From Caulobacterales bacterium 32-69-10 (GTDB lineage: Bacteria > Pseudomonadota > Alphaproteobacteria > Caulobacterales > Caulobacteraceae), in contig NCED01000060.1 of assembly GCA_002280485.1 (NCBI GenBank), forward strand, positions 1 to 12,610: a DNA stretch of 12,610 nucleotides, given 5' to 3'. How positions within the stretch are numbered: position 1 is the first letter of the stretch; each line of letters begins with the position of its first letter. Under the pieces are notes generated by a model. The model searched no databases, was not told the DNA's origin, and saw nothing but the letters and a program-made list of their open reading frames with translations. This document shows, piece by piece, positions 7,000 through 12,610 of the stretch. The translations under genes were made by a program, and so were the position numbers.

Positions 7000-7545
7000 T
7001 TAGTCCTCCTTCAGACGCTTCAGCACGGCGAAGGGCGACTCGGGCTGGGCCTGGATGGGCGGTTCGAACACGGCGCCCGGCTTGCGGGGGAACGGCTCCA
7101 GTTCGAGGGCCAGGTGCTCGACGAGATAGGCGCCGAGGTCGATCGTCTCGCCCTCCAGCACGTCTGGGGGATCGTCCGCCTCGACGTCGATCTCCAGTTC
7201 CAGGTCGATCGGGGCGTCCTCGTCAGGCGCTTGCGGCGCGGTGGCATGCAGGCTGGACGGGGGCACGGCGCGGACGGTGAACTGGCCTTCGAGGTCGTCG
7301 TCGAACGGCTCCAGGGTCAGGCCGCAGCGGTAGGTGACGCGGGCGGTCCAGCGGCCCTCGATCTCGGCCCCGTCATGCCAGGGCGACACGGCGACCTGGG
7401 CCGAGAAGGCCGGCAGGGCCTCCAGGTCGAGGTCGCGGGCGATGGCGGCGCGGACCGCCTCGTCAGGCTCCAGCCGGCGCGACAGGGGCTGGCGGGCGAT
7501 GTCGGACAGCCGCACGGGGACCGACCAGGGCTCAAGCTTGCTCAT
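7000..7545 (-). CDS. DUF177 (YceD-family) protein
   Basis: 181 residues, acidic overall. The layout is that of the DUF177/YceD family: a strand-rich N-terminal half (WSVPVRLSDIARQPLSRRLEPDE..., VTYRCGLTLEPFDDDLEGQFTVRAV), an acidic low-complexity middle (DEDAPIDLELEIDVEADDPP), LGAYLVEHLALELEPFPRKPGA, and the closing SPFAVLKRLKED. Family members accumulate with ribosomal protein L32/23S rRNA in some bacteria and lie upstream of rpmF-plsX in many. Here rpmF is absent and plsX follows directly, as usual in alphaproteobacteria. The ATG overlaps the stop of the preceding chaperone gene as ATGA, implying translational coupling. The precise role is unproven. Confidence 0.88.
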   Translation of the reverse strand: MSKLEPWSVPVRLSDIARQPLSRRLEPDEAVRAAIARDLDLEALPAFSAQVAVSPWHDGAEIEGRWTARVTYRCGLTLEPFDDDLEGQFTVRAVPPSSLHATAPQAPDEDAPIDLELEIDVEADDPPDVLEGETIDLGAYLVEHLALELEPFPRKPGAVFEPPIQAQPESPFAVLKRLKED

Positions 7546-8087
7546 CTTGCGTCTCCGTAGTCGGGCCAGGCCAGGCGCCCCTCCAGAACCTCGGCCAGGG
7601 GCTGGGCCAGCAGGGCCGCGGCGCAGGCCTGGGCGTAGGCCGACAAGGGGCCGGGGTCGGCGCCCTCGCGGTCGGCCAGGACGGTGCGGGCGATCACGGC
7701 CCGCAGTTGGGCGTCGTCGGGCAGCAGGGCGAGGGCCTCGTCATAGTTCTTCACCCGGCCGTAGAAGGCCTCGCCCAGCTTGCGCATCTTCTTGCCGACC
7801 GACAGGTCGCCGACGCCGAGTTCGCGCAGGGCGAGGTCGAGGTTCTTCACGAAGGCGTCGAACAGGGCCTGGGCGGTCTCGGCGGCCTGGGGCCCCTGCC
7901 CCTTCAACCGGTGCAGCACCAGCACGGTGTGCAGGGTGTAGAGCTCGAAGCGCCCCTCGGGGGTGTCGCCGACCCCGCCCTGGAGGTAGAGGGCCGGCTG
8001 GCGGGCGTGGGCCGAGACCACAGCGAACAGGCGACGCCCCGCCTCCACCGCCATCCGGGGCGCGAACAATCGTTTCAGAGCCTGCAT
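7542..8087 (-). CDS. Ubiquinol-cytochrome c chaperone family protein
   Basis: 181 residues resembling the bacterial relatives of mitochondrial CBP3/UQCC1, which assist cytochrome b and complex III assembly. Recognisable segments are LYLQGGVGDTPEGRFELYTLHTVLVLHRLKGQGPQAAETAQALFDAFVKNLDLALRELGVGDLSVGKKMRKLGEAFYGRVKNYDEAL, covering about residues 32-120; the pattern of helix, then VGDLSVGKKMRKLGEAFYGR, is the family core. No signal peptide or membrane segment is visible, so it is probably cytoplasmic. Its stop overlaps the DUF177 start by 4 bases (ATGA). Divergent from bamE across about 100 bases. The function in bacteria is inferred from the mitochondrial proteins. Confidence 0.88.
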   Translation of the reverse strand: MQALKRLFAPRMAVEAGRRLFAVVSAHARQPALYLQGGVGDTPEGRFELYTLHTVLVLHRLKGQGPQAAETAQALFDAFVKNLDLALRELGVGDLSVGKKMRKLGEAFYGRVKNYDEALALLPDDAQLRAVIARTVLADREGADPGPLSAYAQACAAALLAQPLAEVLEGRLAWPDYGDAR

Positions 8088-8124
8088 GCCAAAGTTCCGC
8101 CAAACCCCTGAGCGAGGGTGCGCA

Positions 8125-8153
8125 TTGAAGTCGAGCGCTTAGGGCGCTAGGTC
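8125..8153 (+). promoter_or_regulatory. Caulobacter-type housekeeping promoter of bamE
   Basis: TTGAAGT, a 14-base spacer, then GCTAGGTC closely fit the Caulobacter sigma-73 consensus TTGACGS-N10-14-GCTANAWC (one mismatch in each box). The -10 end is 35 bases before the bamE ATG, a normal leader length. Confidence 0.65.
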
Positions 8154-8188
8154 AAGACCGTCGTCCGTTTTTCGAAAGCTGTCCTTCC

Positions 8189-8668
8189 ATGGCGTCGAAG
8201 CCCCTCATCCTTCTGGCCGCCCTGTGCCTGGCCGGCGCCGGCGCGGCGGCCTGCTCGCCCACCGTCGCCTACAACGGCTTCCAGGCGCGGGAAGACAAGC
8301 CCCAGGACGTGAAGGTCGGCGAGGACACCAAGTCGACCGTGCTGGCCCGCCTGGGCTCGGCCTCGACCACGGCGACCTTCGAGCCGAACATCTGGTATTA
8401 CATCTCCCAGCGCACCAACAAGGTCGCCTACAAGAACCCCAAGGTTCAGACCCGCGAGGTGGTCGCGATCACCTTCGGCGACGACGAGAAGGTCGCCAAG
8501 GTCGAGACCTACACCCTGAAAGACGGCTACCAGATCGCCTACAACGGCGCCGAGACGCCCACCCGCGGGCGCGAGCTGTCGGTGATCGAGCAGCTGCTCG
8601 GCAACATCGGCCGCGGCGGCATGATGCCCCAGGAGAACGACCCCGGTCAGCGGCCCGGCGGGCGGTAG
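8189..8668 (+). CDS. bamE: Outer-membrane assembly lipoprotein BamE
   Basis: A lipoprotein subunit of the BAM complex, which inserts beta-barrel proteins into the outer membrane. The N-terminus is a lipoprotein signal (KPLILLAALCLAGAGAAAC) with the modified cysteine at residue 22. The SmpA/OmlA domain covers about 40-120: DVKVGEDTKSTVLARLGSAST, FEPNIWYYISQRTNKVAYKNPKVQTREVVAITFGDDEKVAKVETYTL. After it comes a Gly/Pro-rich tail (LLGNIGRGGMMPQENDPG), a C-terminal extension common in alphaproteobacterial BamE. 159 residues. It has its own promoter and is divergent from the chaperone-DUF177 operon. TonB receptors such as the one at 60-2105 are clients of the BAM complex in general. Confidence 0.93.
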   Translation: MASKPLILLAALCLAGAGAAACSPTVAYNGFQAREDKPQDVKVGEDTKSTVLARLGSASTTATFEPNIWYYISQRTNKVAYKNPKVQTREVVAITFGDDEKVAKVETYTLKDGYQIAYNGAETPTRGRELSVIEQLLGNIGRGGMMPQENDPGQRPGGR

Positions 8669-8678
8669 TTTCCTAGCC

Positions 8679-8808
8679 GTCATCCTCGGGCGTAGCGCAG
8701 CGAAGACCCGAGGACCCAGCAGCTCCACCCCCGCCGACACCCAGCTTCGCCACCCGTGCGGCTGGGTCCTCGGGTCCGCGCCCCTACGGGGCTCCGCCCG
8801 AGGATGAC
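8679..8808. repeat. 130-bp compound palindromic repeat
   Basis: The ends are GTCATCCTCGGGCG (8679-8692) and its exact complement at 8795-8808. An inner pair, GACCCGAGGACCCAGC (8705-8720) and its complement (8761-8776), is also exact. Within each arm CCTCGGG pairs with CCCGAGG, so each arm is itself a hairpin. It begins 10 bases after the bamE stop, between converging genes. It looks like a dispersed palindromic (REP/MITE-like) unit; it has no coding content and no T-tract. Confidence 0.8.
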
Positions 8809-8822
8809 AGATATGCAGAACG

Positions 8823-8854
8823 AAAAACGCCCCGGAGCGCGAGCCCCGGGGCGT
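8823..8854 (-). terminator. Intrinsic terminator of hppA
   Basis: On the minus strand ACGCCCCGG pairs with CCGGGGCGT around a 10-base loop and runs into TTTTTCG. It lies 24 bases past the hppA stop and is a strong rho-independent signal for that gene. Confidence 0.85.
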
Positions 8855-8878
8855 CGTCGTCTGCGCGATGTCGGAGCC

Positions 8879-10893
8879 TTAGCCGAACACGCCCTTGGCC
8901 AGGATCGCCAGCAGCAGCAGGGCCACGATGTTGGTGATCTTGATCATCGGGTTCACGGCGGGGCCCGAGGTGTCCTTGTAGGGGTCGCCGACGGTGTCGC
9001 CGGTGACGGCGGCCTTGTGGGCCTCCGACCCCTTGCCGTGCAGCACGCCGTCGCTGTCGGTGAAGCCCTCCTCGATCACCTTCTTGGCGTTGTCCCAGGC
9101 GCCGCCGCCGGAGGTCATCGAGATGGCCACGAACAGGCCGGTCACGATCACGCCCATCAGCATCGCTCCCAGCGCCGAGAAGGCCTGCGCCTTGCCGGCG
9201 ATGGCCTGGATGACGAAGAACAGCACCACCGGCGAAGCGACCGGCAGCAGGGAGGGCACGATCATCTCCTTGATCGCCGCCTTGGTGAGGATGTCGACCG
9301 CCTTGCCGTACTCGGGCTTGACCTCATAGGTCATGATGCCCGGGTTCTCGCGGAACTGGCGACGGACCTCGACCACCACCGACTGGGCCGCGCGGCCAAC
9401 CGCCGTCATCGACATGCCGCCGAACAGGAAGGGCAGCAGCCCCCCGAACAGCAGCCCCACCACGACGTAGGGGTTGGACAGGTCGAAGGTGACCGGGCCC
9501 ATGCCCTCGAAGAACGAGCCAGGCGCGGCGTTGGCCGCACTTCCGGGGGCAGGCCCGCCATCTCGGCGATGCCGCCGGCGTTGTCGGTGACCGGGCCGAA
9601 GGCGTCGAGGGCGACGATGAAGCCCGCCAGCGACAGCATGGCGGTGGTGGCGATGGCGATGCCGAACAGCCCCGCCAGGTTGTAGGTGACGATGATGCCG
9701 ACGATGATCACCAGCGCCGGGGCGGCGGTGGATTCCAGCGACATGGCCAGGCCCTGGATCACATTGGTGCCATGGCCGGAGACCGAGGCCTGGGCCACCG
9801 ACTTCACCGGGCGGAAGTTGGTGCCGGTGTAGTATTCGGTGATGACCACGATGGCCGCGGTGACCAGCAGGCCGACGATGCCGCACCCGAACAGGCTCAT
9901 CGCCGTATAGGTGACGCCCCCGCCGGTGATCGGAGCCGGGACGAGCGTGTTGAACACCCACCAGATGGCGCCGACCGACAGCACGCCGGTGACGATGAGG
10001 CCCTGGTAGAGGGCGCCCATGATGTTGTTGGACTTGCCCAGGCGCACGAAGAAGGCGCCGATGATCGAGGTGATGATGCAGACGCCGCAGATGGCCAGCG
10101 GCAGCAGCATCATCGAGGTCACCGCCTCCGTGCCGCGGAAGAAGATCGCCGCCAGCACCATGGTGGCGACGGTGGTCACCGCATAGGTCTCGAACAGGTC
10201 GGCGGCCATGCCGGCGCAGTCGCCGACGTTGTCGCCCACGTTGTCGGCGATGGTCGCGGCGTTGCGGGGGTCGTCCTCGGGGATGCCGGCCTCGACCTTG
10301 CCGACCATGTCGCCGCCCACGTCGGCGCCCTTGGTGAAGATGCCGCCGCCCAGACGGGCGAAGATGGAGATCAGCGAGGCGCCGAAGCCGAGGGACACCA
10401 GGCTATCGACCACCTCGCGGCTGGTCGGGTCCAGCCCGAGGCCGCCGGTCAGCAGGGCGAAGTAGCCGGCCACGCCGATCAGGGCGAAGCCCGCCACCAG
10501 CATGCCGGTGACGGCGCCGGAGGTGAAGGCCATCTTCAAGCCCTTGGCCAGGCTCTCTGACGCGGCCTGGGCGGTGCGGACATTGGCCCGGACCGAGATC
10601 AGCATGCCCGCGAAGCCGGCCGCGCCCGACAGCACCGCGCCGATGATGAAGCCGAGGGGTTCGTGCCAGCTCTGGAAGAAGACGGCGAGGAGGACGACGA
10701 CGACGACGCCGACGATGCCGATGGCGGTGTACTGGCGGCGGAGGTAGGCCTGCGCCCCCTCCTGAATGGCGGCGGCGATCTCCTGCATCTTGGCGTTGCC
10801 GGGCGAAGCCCGCATCAACGCGGCGGTCTGAACCACACCGTAAAGCACCGCCAGCAAGCCTGCTGCGATGACAAGCAAAAGCTGAAACTGCAT
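8879..10893 (-). pseudogene. hppA: Membrane H+-pyrophosphatase, internally deleted
   Basis: Intact family members are multi-helix inner-membrane pumps that hydrolyse pyrophosphate to move protons. The N-terminal part (10893 to about 9535, 453 codons) is normal, with [30 protein letters not shown] at about 182-211, [21 protein letters not shown], and [26 protein letters not shown]. Directly after this Arg the sequence jumps, in another frame, to [32 protein letters not shown], then 218 codons to the normal end ILAKGVFG, including the [22 protein letters not shown] motif. About 43 codons plus one base are missing, the segment with the family motif TTDALDAVGNTTKA. That segment holds active-site residues and the Lys/Ala position that separates K+-independent from K+-dependent enzymes. 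Translated as is, it stops shortly after a run of out-of-frame residues. The start ATG (MQFQLLLV) is preceded by GGAAGGA; upstream in-frame codons to 11019 do not resemble the family. It is either a real null allele or an assembly error. Confidence 0.93.
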
Positions 10894-11075
10894 CCCTAGA
10901 ACGTCCTTCCGCCCTGCGAGGGGGTCATCGTCATATTGAGATGGACGCGATGATTCCCCACTCTGACGACGCTGGCGCGTTAACACCCGCGTCTGAAAAG
11001 TGGCGAAGTCTCGCCGCAATCGCAGAGCGTGGCAACCGAACGCTGCTTTTCCGCAACCGCGAGGAAAGAGGGGCG

Positions 11076-11092
11076 CCGGGGACCAGCCCCGC
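11076..11092 (-). terminator. Weak hairpin after small exported protein gene
   Basis: CGGGG and CCCCG form a short GC stem around ACCAG just past the stop at 11104; on the minus strand it is followed by CCCCTCTTTCC, a poor T-tract. It could end transcription before the hppA leader. The rest of the gap to hppA (10894-11070) shows only a small hairpin, GGCGA/TCGCC at 11002-11015, and no clear promoter. Confidence 0.25.
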
Positions 11093-11103
11093 CGCCGTGT
11101 GCC

Positions 11104-11538
11104 TCACCCGGCCGGGGTGCGCACCCGGCTCTTTGGCTGCTGGTTCATCACCTTGACGGCGACGATGTTCTTGGCCCCGGCGATGCGCCGAGCTTCGGCC
11201 AGCATGACGCGGCGCAACGCCACCTCGTCGATCTTGTTGGGATCGGTCCCGAGGGTGAAGGGCGTGCGATGGGCGGCCCGCACCAGGGCGTCGCGGAAAT
11301 AGGGCTCCTTGGTGCGGATCGCCGACAGGTTGGCGCCGGGGGCCAGGATCAGCTTCACCGAAGTGAAGACGTAGTTGACCAGCCGTCCCTGGATGATCAC
11401 CGGCAGGCCGACGATGGCGATGTCGATGTCCTGGTCCGTCGACGTCGCCTCAGCGTCCTCCTTCTTGCCATGCTCGGCGGCGAGGGAGGGCGTGGCGATG
11501 GCCAGGGCGGCGAAGGCGAGAATCAGGCGGCGGCGCAT
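11104..11538 (-). CDS. Small exported protein, function unknown
   Basis: 144 residues. Residues 1-21 are a signal peptide (RRR, hydrophobic core, then PSLAAEH), so the mature protein of about 123 residues is probably periplasmic. A short charged stretch (EHGKKEDAEATSTDQD) leads to strands IDIAIVGLPVIIQGRLVNYVFTSVKLILAPGANLSAI and then helices KEPYFRDALVRAAHRTPF, IDEVALRRVMLAEARRIAGAKNIVAVKVMNQQ. The strand-then-helix pattern is faintly like the periplasmic domain of FliL, but without its membrane anchor, and I do not assign it. It lies between thiL and hppA on the same strand. Its start is 18 bases from the edge of the 140-bp repeat, which supplies the purine-rich sequence upstream of the ATG. 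Confidence 0.75.
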   Translation of the reverse strand: MRRRLILAFAALAIATPSLAAEHGKKEDAEATSTDQDIDIAIVGLPVIIQGRLVNYVFTSVKLILAPGANLSAIRTKEPYFRDALVRAAHRTPFTLGTDPNKIDEVALRRVMLAEARRIAGAKNIVAVKVMNQQPKSRVRTPAG

Positions 11539-12610
11539 GAGGCGATAGTACCCCCTTTTCCCTCTCCCTTGTGGGGAGGGTGGACCGCGTAGCGGGTTGG
11601 GTGGGGGAAGTGATCAGCAGACCTCGAGGCTCCGCCCCACCCCGCTCGCGGACCTGACGCCCGCGAGTCGCCCTCGCCATGAATGGGAGGGAAAAGAGAA
11701 TGGCCGTGGCGCCCTGGCCCTCGTGGATGCGACCGATGGGGGTTAGGGCGAATCCGGCCTCGGCGGCCGCCACGGCCAGCGGCAGGGCCGCGGCGACATC
11801 CGCGGTAAGCAGCAGTTCATAGTCGTCTCCCGCGCTGGCCAATTCGACCAGTCCGGCGGCGGCCGACGGCTGCAGGGCCAGCCAGGACTGGGCGGCGGGC
11901 GACAGGGGCAGCCGCTCCAGATCGATCTGCAGCGCCACCTTGCCGGCCTCCTCGATGTGGATGGCGTCGGCGATCAGCCCGTCGGAGATGTCGATACAGG
12001 CGCTGGCGTGGGCGCGCAGGGCCTCGCGCAGGCCCAGGCGCGGTTCGGGCCGGCGGTAGCGGGCGGCGAGCATGCCGGCCCCCTCCCCTTCCAGAAAGCC
12101 CTGGGCGGCCTTCAGGCCCAGGCCGCCATCGCCGATCGTGCCAGTGACCAGCAGCACCTGGCCCGGGCGGGCGCCGTCGCGGCGGACCATCTGGCCGGCG
12201 GGCGTCCACCCCATCATGGTGACGCTGGCGGTGAACGGGCCGGGGGTGCAGACGGTGTCGCCTCCCAGGAGCTTGACGCCGAACTCGGCCTGGTCCGCGG
12301 CGAGGCCCCCGACGAAGGCCTCCCGCTCGGCCTCGCCGTAGTGGGCTGGCCAGGCGACGGCCAGGAAGTAGCCAAAGGGCTCGGCCCCCTTGGCGGCCAG
12401 GTCGGACAGGTTCACCCGTAGAAGTTTGCGCGCCACCTCTTCGGGCCGGTCATCGGGCAGGAAGTGGACGCCCTCGACGATGGCGTCCTTGGTCACCACG
12501 AGGTCGAACCCGGGGCGCGAGGGGATGACGGCCGCGTCGTCCGCCAGCCCGAGCGCCTCCGGCGCCCCCTCGGCGAGGGGCCGGAGCAGCCGCTCTATGG
12601 TCTCGAACTC
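11450..12610 (-). CDS. thiL: Thiamine-monophosphate kinase, altered C-terminus, 5' partial
   Basis: Phosphorylates thiamine monophosphate to the active diphosphate with ATP; last step of thiamine cofactor synthesis, cytoplasmic. The frame is open to the window edge, beginning EFETIERLLRPLAEGAPEALGLADDAAVIPS, so only a few N-terminal residues are likely to be missing. Motifs: ADDAAV, TKDAIVEGVHFLPDD, LRVNLSDLAAKGAEP, KLLGGDTV, VTGTIGDGGLGL, ACIDISDGLIADA and ASAGDDYELLLT. After GRIHEGQGATAIL, about 305 codons from the window edge, the frame enters the 140-bp repeat at 11695 and continues for about 81 unrelated codons, overlapping the small exported protein gene by 89 bases. The usual last 15-20 residues, ending in a Gly-aromatic-x-His-Phe tail, are absent and are not found on the far side of the repeat. 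The effect on activity is uncertain. No thiamine riboswitch is in view. Confidence 0.93.
   Translation of the reverse strand, partial: EFETIERLLRPLAEGAPEALGLADDAAVIPSRPGFDLVVTKDAIVEGVHFLPDDRPEEVARKLLRVNLSDLAAKGAEPFGYFLAVAWPAHYGEAEREAFVGGLAADQAEFGVKLLGGDTVCTPGPFTASVTMMGWTPAGQMVRRDGARPGQVLLVTGTIGDGGLGLKAAQGFLEGEGAGMLAARYRRPEPRLGLREALRAHASACIDISDGLIADAIHIEEAGKVALQIDLERLPLSPAAQSWLALQPSAAAGLVELASAGDDYELLLTADVAAALPLAVAAAEAGFALTPIGRIHEGQGATAILFSLPFMARATRGRQVRERGGAEPRGLLITSPTQPATRSTLPTREREKGVLSPHAPPPDSRLRRPGHRHALPRRRAWQEGGR
11556..11695. repeat. 140-bp palindromic repeat at thiL 3' end
   Basis: Bounded by a perfect 9-bp terminal inverted repeat, TTTTCCCTC (11556-11564) and GAGGGAAAA (11687-11695). 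An inner pair GGGTGGGG (11599-11606) and CCCCACCC (11635-11642) is exact, and each arm carries its own GC hairpin (CCGCGTAGCGG at 11585-11595; CCGCTCGCGG at 11642-11651). The left arm, CTCCCTTGTGGGGAGGGTGG..., has the form of a dispersed palindromic repeat common between genes in Caulobacter-like genomes. It has no coding content of its own, but the thiL frame runs through it. Confidence 0.75.

Noticed and set aside
8756..9685. Long plus-strand open frame over the hppA 3' part, with a similar one at 9772-10560
   Set aside because: His/Asp/Gly-rich antisense shadows of hppA, beginning inside the palindromic repeat or mid-gene, with no recognisable fold.
10894..11019. Upstream extension of the hppA frame
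   Set aside because: The added 42 residues are Arg/Ser-rich with no family likeness; [12 protein letters not shown] at 10893 is a normal first membrane helix with a ribosome-binding site.

Overview
The window reads as chromosomal DNA of an alphaproteobacterium, most likely family Caulobacteraceae (Caulobacter or Phenylobacterium type). The basis is the high GC content, the linked core genes plsX-fabH-ihfA-merR-tRNA-Pro, a divergent bamE next to a ubiquinol-cytochrome c chaperone gene, a Caulobacter-type housekeeping promoter, and dense palindromic intergenic repeats. The genus call is inference.

Positions 1-3830 hold a small accessory module. A TonB-dependent outer-membrane receptor (minus strand) loses its last third at an AT-rich foreign sequence in the first ~62 bases. 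Upstream of it on the same strand lies a secreted NTF2/SnoaL-like protein. Divergent from both is a TetR-type regulator. The 297-base divergent gap holds a 16-bp operator-like palindrome and a second inverted repeat, so the regulator probably controls the secreted protein and perhaps the receptor. A bidirectional terminator closes the module at the 3' side of tRNA-Pro(GGG).

Positions 3854-8087 hold a compact minus-strand block, in transcription order: ubiquinol-cytochrome c chaperone, DUF177/YceD protein, plsX, fabH, ihfA, MerR-type regulator, tRNA-Pro. PlsX and FabH supply early steps of phospholipid and fatty-acid synthesis; IHF-alpha is a DNA-bending nucleoid protein. bamE (plus strand) diverges from this block and encodes an outer-membrane assembly lipoprotein.

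Positions 8669-12610 hold a 130-bp palindromic element, an intrinsic terminator, hppA (membrane proton pyrophosphatase), a small exported protein of unknown function, a 140-bp palindromic element and thiL (thiamine-monophosphate kinase, 5' end outside the window). hppA carries an internal deletion of about 43 codons plus a frameshift. thiL loses its conserved C-terminal tail exactly at the edge of the 140-bp element.

I see no convincing new multi-gene system. The points most worth checking are the three disrupted genes (receptor, hppA, thiL), which may be real mutations or assembly faults, and the TetR-operator/secreted SnoaL-like protein/receptor module, whose substrate is unknown.
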